From Pantoea sp. Cy-639 (lineage in GTDB: Bacteria; Pseudomonadota; Gammaproteobacteria; Pseudomonadales; Pseudomonadaceae): DNA of 64,000 nt. The DNA lies in assembly GCF_011752525.1 (NCBI RefSeq), contig NZ_VWXI01000001.1:310001-374000 (forward strand), in the 5' to 3' direction. Numbering within the stretch: position 1 is the stretch's first letter; each line of letters starts with the position of its first letter. A program made the position numbers and the translations under genes. Positions 12,575 to 26,462 of the stretch are shown here, one piece after another. The notes beneath the pieces are model-generated. The model saw only the letters and a list, made by a program, of their open reading frames with translations, had not been told where the DNA came from and made no database searches.

Positions 12575-12613
12575 AAACCGGCCGCTTCTTTAATAAGGAA
12601 GCGGCCGGTTTTT
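12575..12613. terminator. Bidirectional terminator cspD / icd
   Basis: AAACCGGCCGCTTC (12575-12588) pairs perfectly with GAAGCGGCCGGTTT (12598-12611) around a 9-nt loop. A T-rich tail follows on the plus strand and the A-run gives one on the minus strand. It separates convergent cspD and icd. Confidence 0.9.
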
Positions 12614-12621
12614 CTTTGCGC

Positions 12622-16545
<3,924 letters not shown>

Positions 16546-16563
16546 GGCTCGCTTGAAGTAACG

Positions 16564-16599
16564 GCACAAACCCCGGCCACGCACCGGGGTTTGTGCTTT
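16564..16599 (+). terminator. Rho-independent terminator after idh
   Basis: GCACAAACCCCGG (16564-16576) pairs perfectly with CCGGGGTTTGTGC (16584-16596), loop 7 nt, followed by TTTCT. Confidence 0.8.
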
Positions 16600-16656
16600 C
16601 TGAAAGACAGGCTCAGCCTTTGCAGGAACGGCCTGAAATACCCAGAGGCTCCTTTC

Positions 16657-17097
16657 ATGACCTGGCAACCCCACATCACCGTCGCCACCGTCGTCGAGCA
16701 CGAGGGCAAGTTCCTCTTCGTCGAGGAGTTCAAGGCCGGCCAGCACGTCTTCAACCAGCCCGCCGGCCACCTCGAACCCAACGAGACGCTGCCCCAGGCC
16801 GCCCTGCGCGAAACCCTGGAAGAAACCGCCTGGGAAGTCGAGCTCACCGGCGTGGTTGGCATCTACCTCTATACCGCCCCGAGCAATGGCGTCACCTACC
16901 AGCGCATCTGCTTCGCCGCCCGCCCGCTGCGTCACCATGCCGACCTGGCCCTGGACAGCGACATCGTCCGCGCCGTCTGGCTGACCCGCGAGGAACTGCT
17001 GGCCGATCCCTCGCGCTGGCGCAGCGAACTGGTGCCACGCTGCCTGGACGACTACCTCGACGGCCCGTTGCACAGCCTGGCTCTGCTGCGCGACTGA
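16657..17097 (+). CDS. nudJ: Nudix hydrolase, NudJ-type phosphatase
   Basis: 146-residue Nudix protein. NudJ enzymes hydrolyse thiamine pyrophosphate intermediates and nucleoside di/triphosphates. The Nudix box begins GHLEPNETLPQAALRETLEE (G-x5-E-x7-RE-U-x-EE). The start at 16657 gives the compact NudJ N-terminus MTWQPHITVATVV; an upstream in-frame start is rejected because it overlaps the idh terminator. It precedes mnmA by 59 bp, the conserved nudJ-mnmA-hflD-purB order shared with enterobacteria, which supports NudJ over other Nudix families. Confidence 0.88.
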   Translation: MTWQPHITVATVVEHEGKFLFVEEFKAGQHVFNQPAGHLEPNETLPQAALRETLEETAWEVELTGVVGIYLYTAPSNGVTYQRICFAARPLRHHADLALDSDIVRAVWLTREELLADPSRWRSELVPRCLDDYLDGPLHSLALLRD

Positions 17098-17156
17098 CGC
17101 GCGGCCACGGGTTTGATAGAATCGACGTTTTTCCCCTCTGATACACACCGGTAGCC

Positions 17157-18277
17157 ATGACCAGCCCAGCACTCAAAGACCCCGCCAAGACCCGCGTCAT
17201 CGTCGGCATGTCCGGCGGCGTGGATTCTTCCGTCTCCGCCCTCCTGCTCATGGAGCAGGGCTACCAGGTGGAAGGTCTGTTCATGAAGAACTGGGAAGAG
17301 GACGACGGCACCGAATACTGCACCGCCCGCGAAGACCTGGCCGACGCCCAGGCCGTGTGCGACCGCATCGGCATCAAGCTGCACACCGCCAACTTCGCCG
17401 CCGAATACTGGGACAACGTGTTCGAGCACTTCCTCGAAGAATACAAGGCCGGTCGCACGCCGAACCCGGACATCCTCTGCAACCGCGAGATCAAGTTCAA
17501 AGCGTTCCTCGACTACGCCCTGTCGCTGGGTGCCGACCTGATCGCCACCGGGCACTACGTGCGTCGCCGCGATACCGGCACGCTCACCGAACTGCTCAAG
17601 GGCCTGGACCCGAACAAGGACCAGAGCTACTTCCTGCACGCCGTCGGCGGCAAGGAAATCGCCCGCACCCTGTTCCCGGTGGGTGAACTGGAAAAGCCCG
17701 AAGTCCGCGCCATCGCCGAGAAACACGGCCTGGCCACAGCGAAGAAGAAGGACTCCACCGGTATCTGCTTCATCGGCGAGCGCCGCTTCAGCGACTTCCT
17801 CAAGCAGTACCTGCCCGCCCAGCCGGGCGACATCGAGACCACCGAAGGTGAAGTGATCGGTCGTCACCACGGCCTGATGTACCACACCATCGGCCAACGC
17901 CAGGGCCTTGGCATCGGCGGCCTGAAAGACGCCGGCGACGAGCCGTGGTACGTGCTGCACAAGGACCTGACCCGCAACGTGCTGGTGGTCGGCCAGGGCA
18001 ACGAACACCCGTGGCTGTTCTCCCGCGCCCTGCTCGCCTCGGAGATCTTCTGGGTCAATCCGATCGACCTGAGCAGCCCACGCAAACTCACCGCCAAGGT
18101 GCGCTACCGCCAGGGCGACCAGCAGTGCACCCTGGAGCGTACCGCCGAAGGCTACCGCGCGGTGTTCGACGAGCCGCAGCGCGCGGTCACCCCGGGCCAG
18201 TCGGTGGTGTTCTATGACGGCGAGGTGTGCCTGGGTGGCGGCGTGATCGAAGTCGCCGAGCCGTGGAGCCCGCGCGC

Positions 18278-18281
<4 letters not shown>
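17157..18281 (+). CDS. mnmA: tRNA-specific 2-thiouridylase MnmA
   Basis: Installs the 2-thio group on the wobble uridine of Lys, Glu and Gln tRNAs, using sulfur from the Tus relay. The 374 residues carry the ATP-binding PP-loop GMSGGVDSS at 17-25. The two catalytic cysteines are in [13 protein letters not shown] (about residue 108) and [13 protein letters not shown] (about 205). Its stop overlaps the hflD start by 4 bp (ATGA), so the two are translationally coupled. Confidence 0.98.
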
Positions 18282-20393
<2,112 letters not shown>

Positions 20394-20410
20394 GCTGACC
20401 GTCGCGCACG

Positions 20411-20436
20411 ACGCCCGGCCTGGCCGGGCGTTTTTA
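20411..20436 (+). terminator. Rho-independent terminator after purB
   Basis: ACGCCCGG (20411-20418) pairs with CCGGGCGT (20424-20431) around a 5-nt loop and runs into T5. Confidence 0.88.
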
Positions 20437-20474
20437 TTCCCGTCTGAAAACTACGTTTTTTCAATAGGTTGAAC

Positions 20475-21641
20475 ATGAATTCTGATACTCCACTGCAACT
20501 GCTGGGCGGCCTGACGGCCCGTGAATTCCTGCGCGACTACTGGCAGAAGAAACCGCTGCTGGTGCGCCAGGCCTTCCCGGACTTCGAAAGCCCGATCGAT
20601 CCGGACGAGCTGGCCGGCCTGGCACTGGAAGAGGAAGTCGAATCGCGCCTGGTGCTCGAGCACGGCGAGCGCCCCTGGGAATTGCGCCGCGGCCCGTTCG
20701 CCGAAGACGCCTTCGCCGACCTGCCCGAGCGTGACTGGACCCTGCTGGTCCAGGCAGTGGACCAGTTCGTCCCGGAAGTCGCCGAGCTGCTGGAGCACTT
20801 CCGCTTCCTGCCGAGCTGGCGCATCGACGATGTGATGATCAGCTATGCCGCCCCCGGTGGCAGCGTCGGCCCGCACTTCGACAACTACGACGTGTTCCTG
20901 CTGCAAGGCCATGGCAAACGCAACTGGAAAGTCGGCCAGATGTGCAACAGCGACAGCCCGCTGATCGAACATGCCGACCTGCGCATCCTCGCCGAGTTCG
21001 AACAGAGCGGCGAGTGGACCCTGGAGCCGGGCGACATGCTCTACCTGCCGCCGCGCCTGGCCCACTACGGCGTGGCCGAGGATGACTGCCTGACCTACTC
21101 GGTCGGTTTCCGCGCCCCGAGCGCCGCCGAAGTGCTGACCCACTTCACCGATTTCCTCAGCCAGTTCCTCCCGGACGAGGAGCGCTACAGCGACGCCGAC
21201 GCCCAGCCAGTGGCCGACCCGCACCAGATCCAGCACGACGCCCTCGACCGCCTCAAGGCCCTGCTGGCCGAGCACATGGGCGACGAGCGCCTGCTGCTGA
21301 CCTGGTTCGGCCAGTTCATGACCGAGCCGCGCTACCCGGAAATGGTCAGCGGCGAGGAGCTCAGCGAAGAAGACCTGATCTACAGCCTGGAACAGGGTGC
21401 GATCCTGATTCGCAACCCGAGCGCGCGTCTGGCCTGGTCGGAAGTCGACGACAACCTGCTGCTGTTCGCCAGCGGCCAGAGCCGCCTGCTCTCTGGCCAC
21501 CTGCGCGAGCTGCTGAAGCTGATCTGCGCCGCCGATGCCCTGCACATGGAAAATCTGGCACAGTGGCTGGAAGACGAAGAAGGCCTGATGCTGGTATGCC
21601 AGCTGGTCAAACAAGGAAGCCTGGGGTTTGCCAATGAATAA
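20475..21641 (+). CDS. roxA: Ribosomal protein uL16 3-hydroxylase RoxA (JmjC/cupin)
   Basis: 2-oxoglutarate/Fe(II) dioxygenase of the ribosomal oxygenase family (YcfD in E. coli) that hydroxylates an arginine of ribosomal protein L16. The 388 residues start at ATG 20475. The metal-binding H-x-D is in GPHFDNYD (near 133-135) and the second histidine in RLAHYGV (near 196). The C-terminal third is the winged-helix/dimerisation part. It overlaps the following acetyltransferase gene by 8 bp, and both lie 81 bp behind purB. Confidence 0.9.
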   Translation: MNSDTPLQLLGGLTAREFLRDYWQKKPLLVRQAFPDFESPIDPDELAGLALEEEVESRLVLEHGERPWELRRGPFAEDAFADLPERDWTLLVQAVDQFVPEVAELLEHFRFLPSWRIDDVMISYAAPGGSVGPHFDNYDVFLLQGHGKRNWKVGQMCNSDSPLIEHADLRILAEFEQSGEWTLEPGDMLYLPPRLAHYGVAEDDCLTYSVGFRAPSAAEVLTHFTDFLSQFLPDEERYSDADAQPVADPHQIQHDALDRLKALLAEHMGDERLLLTWFGQFMTEPRYPEMVSGEELSEEDLIYSLEQGAILIRNPSARLAWSEVDDNLLLFASGQSRLLSGHLRELLKLICAADALHMENLAQWLEDEEGLMLVCQLVKQGSLGFANE

Positions 21642-22068
21642 GATCAGCGTTCGACTGGCCGACTGGCACAAAGACAACGCCGATATCCACCGTATCCGCA
21701 GCGCCGTGTTCGTCGCCGAGCAGCACGTGCCGCCTGAGCTCGAGTTCGACGCAGAGGACCCGACCGCCGTGCACTTCCTGGCCATGGAGGGCGACTACCC
21801 GATCGGTACCGCCCGCCTGCTGCCCGACGGCACCATTGGCCGGGTCTCGGTGCTCAAGGACTGGCGCGGCCTGAAGGTCGGCGACGCGCTGATGCGCGCG
21901 GTGATCGTCGAGGCGCAGCAGCGTGACCTCAGGCAGCAGATGCTCAGTGCCCAGGTACATGCCACGCCGTTCTACGAGCGCCTGGGTTTCCGAGTGGTCA
22001 GCGAGGAGTTCCTCGAAGCCGGCATCCCGCACGTGGACATGGTCCGCGACTCACGCGAGATCGCCTGA
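21634..22068 (+). CDS. GNAT-family N-acetyltransferase
   Basis: 144-residue acetyl-CoA-dependent transferase of the GNAT fold (ElaA-like). Visible family features are the N-terminal HRIRSAVFVAEQ strand-helix, the beta4 strand GTARLLPDGTIGRVSVL and the acetyl-CoA-binding loop RGLKVGDALMRA. FYERLGFRVVSEEFLEAGIPH is near the end. The start at 21634 lies inside the last codons of roxA, so translation is coupled. The substrate is unknown; a link to ribosome modification is suggested only by the overlap with roxA. Confidence 0.85.
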   Translation: MNKISVRLADWHKDNADIHRIRSAVFVAEQHVPPELEFDAEDPTAVHFLAMEGDYPIGTARLLPDGTIGRVSVLKDWRGLKVGDALMRAVIVEAQQRDLRQQMLSAQVHATPFYERLGFRVVSEEFLEAGIPHVDMVRDSREIA

Positions 22069-22081
22069 CCCATCATGCTCA

Positions 22082-22128
22082 CCGGCAAGGCCGGCTCCTA
22101 CGGTCGCTGTAGGAGCCGGCCTTGCCGG
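22082..22128. repeat. Perfect REP hairpin (CCGGCAAG subfamily)
   Basis: A 20-bp perfect stem: arm 22082-22101 beginning CCGGCAAGG and arm 22109-22128 ending CCTTGCCGG, with a 7-nt loop. It lies between convergent genes and probably also acts as their transcription stop. Confidence 0.85.
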
Positions 22129-22155
22129 CGAATGGGCCACAACGTGGCCCTGCGA

Positions 22156-24006
22156 TCAAGCGATCACCACCTGCCCGTCACCCAGCCCCTGCCCCGCGAT
22201 CCCCACCAGGGTCACGCTGTCCGAACCGAACTTCAGCACCAGGTCAGCCCCTTCCTGGCTGGCATGCGCCCGCCAGTCCGGCGCCGCCGTACCGCCCTCG
22301 ACACCGATGAAGACCAGCCGGTCCTGCCCGCTGAAGTCCAGCACCCGATCCTGGCCGAAATGCCCACTGAACAGGAAGGTGTCGCGACCGCCACCGCCAC
22401 TGAGCACATCGTTGCCCGTGCCGCCGACCAGCACATCGTTACCCGCCCCGCCCACCAGGCGATCATCCCCACCGAGGCCGAACAGCCACTGCCCCTGGTC
22501 CCCGGCCCGCAGTTGGTCGTTGCCCTGGCCACCACTGTGCGAGAGGGCATACGGGTTGATCTTGCCGCTGTCCAGCAGCCCCCCGGCGCCCACCTGGTGA
22601 CTGACCTCCTTGCTGAAGATCAGCAGGCTGGACTCCTTGCTGACCAGCGTCTCGACATTGCGCACCAGGCTGATGCCGCCCTGGGCGTCACGCACGTAGA
22701 GCGTGCCCTCGCCGTCCCGGGCAATGCTCAGGTTGGCCAGGGCGTCCTGGAGCTTGAGGGTGTCATGCCCGGCCCCGCCGTCGATCAGGTTGAAGCCGCC
22801 GTCGTCGCGGAAGATGTCATTACCCGCGCCCCCCTCGAGGTAGTCATTGCCACGCCCGCCATGGATCAGGTCGTCGCCGTTCGAACCGACGATGAAGGTG
22901 CTGCCCTTGTGCGGCTCGGCGTTGCGATTGAGGTCTTCGACCCAGGTCGAGCCACGCGTCGTATCGGACAGGTTGCTGACCACCACGGTCGAGTCGCGGC
23001 TGGTCCACTGATAGAACGATGAGCCCAGCACCCGGCCCAGACCATCGGTGTAGGCCGACGGCAAGTGCGACAGCCAGGTGGCGATGTTGCCGATGGAGAA
23101 CGGCAGCAGGTTCCAGGCATCGGAGGCGTAGTGGTCGTTGAAGTTGACGATGTTGTTGGTGGCCGAAGCCTTGGCGCCGTCATGCACGCCCAGGGTGGCC
23201 CAGGTCGCCGAAGTGCCATCGAGCACGCGGAACACCGGGTCGTTCTCGTAGCCGATATTGAGCACCTTGTCGGCGTCGGCGGCCTGGGTCGGCGAGGCGA
23301 AGGCGACGTATCGCGCGTCCTGATAGAAACCGCCCCAGCGCGAGGTACTCAGGTCCGCCAGGCTGTTGACCGCGAGGCCGCCAAGGCTATGGCCGCTGAC
23401 GGTGACGTCGGCGCCGCTCAAGCCATTGGCCTTGGCGAACGTCGCCACATCGCCGAGCAGGCGGTCGAAGGCATTGCCGGTGTAGTCGCGGGCGTAGCCG
23501 GCCGGGCCGATCGCGGCCAGCAGGTCGTTGATGGCGTCGCCCAGGGTGTCGCCCAGCAAATTCTCCCGCGGGCCACTGGTGCCGCGGAAGGCAACGCCAA
23601 TACCACTGAGCCGGCCGGCATCATCGTAGCGACCGAGGATCTCCACCTGGGCACTGGTGTAGCCAGGCGTCTCGCCGTGGAAGGTGCCACGCTGGTCGGT
23701 CTTGCCCTGGTAGCCCAGCTGCGCGGCGCTGATCGGCGTCCAACCGGCAGCCTTGACCTGGACCAGGGCCTTGGCCTCGGCGTCGGGATTCCACGGAATG
23801 CCGGGGATCACGCCCTGGCTGTCGGTGCCGCCGATCAGCGCCTTGACCAGCGTGGCCGGCAGGCCAAGGCCGAAACCATGTTTCTGGTAGCCGGCGGTAA
23901 AACCATCGTCGATGCCATGGTAGGCATAGGTGGCCAGGGCCATGGCGTCCTTGTAGAGCGCGGAAGAGGCAGTGCGGTCGAGCTGTCGGTAATCGAATAC
24001 GGCCAT
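22156..24006 (-). CDS. RTX-type family I.3 lipase / polyurethanase
   Basis: Extracellular esterase of the PueA/PueB and family I.3 lipase group. The start at 24006 gives 616 residues, the usual length of about 617. There is no Sec signal, as expected for type I secretion. The nucleophile elbow is GHSLGG near residue 204. Calcium-binding RTX nonapeptides follow in two blocks, GGRGNDYLEGGAGND near 381 and GGDDRLVGGAGNDVLVGG near 519. The hydrophobic C-terminus is the secretion signal. No ABC exporter, membrane fusion or outer-membrane channel genes are adjacent, so export must rely on genes elsewhere. Substrate is unproven; lipase versus polyester hydrolase cannot be told from the sequence. Confidence 0.9.
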   Translation of the reverse strand: MAVFDYRQLDRTASSALYKDAMALATYAYHGIDDGFTAGYQKHGFGLGLPATLVKALIGGTDSQGVIPGIPWNPDAEAKALVQVKAAGWTPISAAQLGYQGKTDQRGTFHGETPGYTSAQVEILGRYDDAGRLSGIGVAFRGTSGPRENLLGDTLGDAINDLLAAIGPAGYARDYTGNAFDRLLGDVATFAKANGLSGADVTVSGHSLGGLAVNSLADLSTSRWGGFYQDARYVAFASPTQAADADKVLNIGYENDPVFRVLDGTSATWATLGVHDGAKASATNNIVNFNDHYASDAWNLLPFSIGNIATWLSHLPSAYTDGLGRVLGSSFYQWTSRDSTVVVSNLSDTTRGSTWVEDLNRNAEPHKGSTFIVGSNGDDLIHGGRGNDYLEGGAGNDIFRDDGGFNLIDGGAGHDTLKLQDALANLSIARDGEGTLYVRDAQGGISLVRNVETLVSKESSLLIFSKEVSHQVGAGGLLDSGKINPYALSHSGGQGNDQLRAGDQGQWLFGLGGDDRLVGGAGNDVLVGGTGNDVLSGGGGRDTFLFSGHFGQDRVLDFSGQDRLVFIGVEGGTAAPDWRAHASQEGADLVLKFGSDSVTLVGIAGQGLGDGQVVIA

Positions 24007-24244
24007 TGGTTCACATCCCTGTTCTTGTTGTAGGAAGTAGCACCCCAGCGACATCGTCCGGTGACACAACTGACGGGCGAAAGGCAAAGCTGGCACGCAC
24101 TCGGCATTACGTCCAACGCGAACAGGCGGCTACCCTGCCAAAGGTGCGGGCGAAAAACCTGTACATGCATACAGATATCGCTTGCCTGCACGCCCTGGCT
24201 TGCGCATTCTAGTGCGCAACTCCCACGATGAAGCGTTGCCGGCC

Positions 24245-26182
24245 ATGCGCCTCTTTCTCTGCGAAAAACCCTCCCAGGCAAAAGACATCGCCAAGGTGCT
24301 CGGTGCCCAGCGCCGTGGCGACGGCTGCTGGCAAGGCACCGACGTCTGCGTGACCTGGTGCATCGGCCACCTGCTGGAGACCGCGCCGCCTGACAGCTAC
24401 GACGCGCGCTACAAGCGCTGGAGCCTCGAGGACCTGCCGATCATCCCGGAGAAATGGAAGATGACGGTCAAGCCCAAGACCGCCAGCCAGTTCAAGGCGG
24501 TCAAGCGCCTGCTCGGCGAGGCCCGCGAACTGGTGATCGCCACCGACGCCGACCGCGAGGGCGAGATGATCGCCCGCGAACTGGTCGAGCATTGCCGCTA
24601 CCGCGGCCCGATCCAGCGCCTGTGGCTGTCGGCGCTGGACGACGCCTCGATCCGCAAGGCCCTGGCACGCCTGCTGCCGGGACAGGAGACCTTCAGCCTG
24701 TACCATTCGGCCCTGGGGCGCTCCCGCGCCGACTGGTTGATCGGCATGAACATGAGTCGCCTGTTCACCCTGCTCGGTCGCCAGTCCGGCTATCAGGGCG
24801 TGCTGCCAGTGGGCCGGGTACAGACACCGACGCTGCGCCTGGTGGTCGACCGTGACCGCAGCATCGCCGACTTCGTGCCAGTGCCGTTCTGGGCCATCGA
24901 TGTGCAGTTGCAAGGCGCAGGGCAAGTGTTCAACGCCCAGTGGCGCGCCCCCGAGGATGCCTGCGACGACCAGGGCCGCTGCCTGAACCAGGCACTGGCG
25001 CAACAGGCCGCCGCCGACATGCAGGCCGCTGCCGGCGCGCGGGTGCTGAAGGTCGCCACCGAACGCGTGCGCGAGGCCGCGCCCCTGCCCTTCGACCTCG
25101 GCACCCTGCAGGAGCTGTGTTCGAAAAAGCTCGGCCTCGGCGCCCAGGAGACCCTGGATATCGCCCAGGCCCTGTACGAGACCCACAAGCTCATCACCTA
25201 CCCGCGCAGCGACAGCGGCTATCTGCCGCTCAGCCAGCACAGCGAGGCAGCCGGCATCCTGGCCGCGCTGCAACGCGCCGACGCCAGCCTGGCCCCCTTG
25301 CAGCCGTACCTCGACGCGCAGCGCCGCTCGCGGGCCTGGAACGACCAGAAGGTCAGTGCCCACCACGGCATCATCCCCACCGCCGCAGCCAGCGATCCGG
25401 CGCGCCTGCCGCCCAAGTACAAGGCGGTCTATACCCTGATCCGCGCCCGCTACCTGGCGCAGTTCCTGCCCAACCACGAATACGACCGCACCCAGGCCGA
25501 GTTCGACTGCGCCGGCCACGCCCTGCGGGCGGTGGGCAAGCAGATCGTCGAACCCGGCTGGCGCCGCGCGCTGCCCGAGGCGCTCAGCCCGGCCAAGGGC
25601 CGCGAGGCGCCCCCGGCACAGGTCCTGCCCGCGCTGCGCGAAGGCCAGGACTGCGCGCTGCACGACCTGCTGCTCAAGGACCTGTGGACCCAGCCACCCA
25701 AGCCGTTCACCGAGGGCGACCTGATCAAGGCGATGAAGAACGTCGCCAAGCTGGTGGACGACCCACGCCTGAAACAAAAGCTCAAGGAGACCACCGGTAT
25801 CGGCACCGAGGCCACCCGCGCCAGCATCATCCAGGGCCTGCTCGACCGCGGCTACCTGGTCAAGAACGGCAAGGCGCTGTCTGCCACTCCGGCGGCGTTC
25901 AGCCTGATCGATGCGGTGCCCCGCGCCATCGCCGACCCCGGTACCACGGCGATCTGGGAACAGGCGCTGGACATGGTGCAGAACGGCGAGATGAGCCTCG
26001 AGGAGTTCGTCGCCCGGCAGTCGGCGTGGATGGGCAAGCTGGTGCAGCGCTGCAGCGGCATGCGCCTGACCATCAGCGGGCCGGCAGCCGGCAAGGCCGC
26101 GGCACCCTGGAAGAAGAAACGCAAGAGCACGGCCAAGGGCAAGGCAACCGCCAGCAAGCCCCGGCGCAAGGCAGCGACCTAG
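24245..26182 (+). CDS. topB: DNA topoisomerase III
   Basis: Type IA topoisomerase acting on single strands, resolving precatenanes and recombination intermediates. The chosen ATG at 24245 gives 645 residues starting MRLFLCEKPSQAKDIA with the Toprim glutamate and lysine. The Toprim metal site is ATDADREGE near residue 98 and the catalytic tyrosine is in ITYPRSDS near 319. The C-terminus is a Lys/Arg-rich tail (KKKRKSTAKGKA) in place of zinc fingers. Its stop codon lies in the CTAG that precedes a MITE-like element, so the present stop could derive from that insertion site. Confidence 0.95.
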   Translation: MRLFLCEKPSQAKDIAKVLGAQRRGDGCWQGTDVCVTWCIGHLLETAPPDSYDARYKRWSLEDLPIIPEKWKMTVKPKTASQFKAVKRLLGEARELVIATDADREGEMIARELVEHCRYRGPIQRLWLSALDDASIRKALARLLPGQETFSLYHSALGRSRADWLIGMNMSRLFTLLGRQSGYQGVLPVGRVQTPTLRLVVDRDRSIADFVPVPFWAIDVQLQGAGQVFNAQWRAPEDACDDQGRCLNQALAQQAAADMQAAAGARVLKVATERVREAAPLPFDLGTLQELCSKKLGLGAQETLDIAQALYETHKLITYPRSDSGYLPLSQHSEAAGILAALQRADASLAPLQPYLDAQRRSRAWNDQKVSAHHGIIPTAAASDPARLPPKYKAVYTLIRARYLAQFLPNHEYDRTQAEFDCAGHALRAVGKQIVEPGWRRALPEALSPAKGREAPPAQVLPALREGQDCALHDLLLKDLWTQPPKPFTEGDLIKAMKNVAKLVDDPRLKQKLKETTGIGTEATRASIIQGLLDRGYLVKNGKALSATPAAFSLIDAVPRAIADPGTTAIWEQALDMVQNGEMSLEEFVARQSAWMGKLVQRCSGMRLTISGPAAGKAAAPWKKKRKSTAKGKATASKPRRKAAT

Positions 26183-26335
26183 GGTCTGTGTGAAACGTCT
26201 TGGGACGAAGGTCAGGCAAGGCGAAAACAGCTGAGGAACGGCCGGGGTCGCGCCCGACTTTACGGATTGCAAATGAGCATTCCGAGGCTGTTTTCAACGC
26301 AGCCTCACCGAGTATCAAGGCTTTTCACACAGCGC
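26183..26335. mobile_element. MITE-like element, IS5-type ends (153 bp)
   Basis: Terminal inverted repeats GGTCTGTGTGAAACG (26183-26197) and, reversed, GCGCTGTGTGAAAAG (26335-26321) match at 12 of 15 positions. The left end is preceded by CTAG and the right end followed by CTGG, compatible with a slightly decayed YTAR target duplication of the IS5 group. Inside there is no gene, but GAGGCTG (26284-26290) and CAGCCTC (26300-26306) form a hairpin. I infer a non-autonomous element; no transposase is present in the window. Confidence 0.55.
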
Positions 26336-26351
26336 CTGGCGCACGCGGAGC

Positions 26352-26371
26352 GCGGGGCAAGCCCGCGCCAC
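26352..26371. repeat. Short REP-like palindrome
   Basis: GCGCGGG-GCAAG-CCCGCGC forms a 7-bp stem with a GCAAG loop, the core of the CGGGGCAAGCCC REP subfamily, just after the MITE-like element. Confidence 0.5.
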
Positions 26372-26400
26372 GACGACCACGAGCCACCCTCGACTGGCGC

Positions 26401-26432
26401 CATGAAAATCCTCTGCTATTTTTTCATGAAAA
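26401..26432 (+). promoter_or_regulatory. Candidate operator of the puu-like cluster
   Basis: A perfect 12-bp palindrome TTTTCATGAAAA (26421-26432) lies 30 bp before the oxidase start codon, with a second half-site CATGAAAAT at 26401-26409. The local AT-richness contrasts with the flanks. The XRE-cupin regulator encoded inside the cluster is the obvious candidate ligand; this is inference. Confidence 0.4.
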
Positions 26433-26462
26433 TAATCAGAAGAAATTTCACGAGGCCCCGGC

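Noticed and set aside
22082..22128. CRISPR repeat
   Set aside because: It is a single perfect hairpin with REP core sequence, with no repeated spacers or cas genes.
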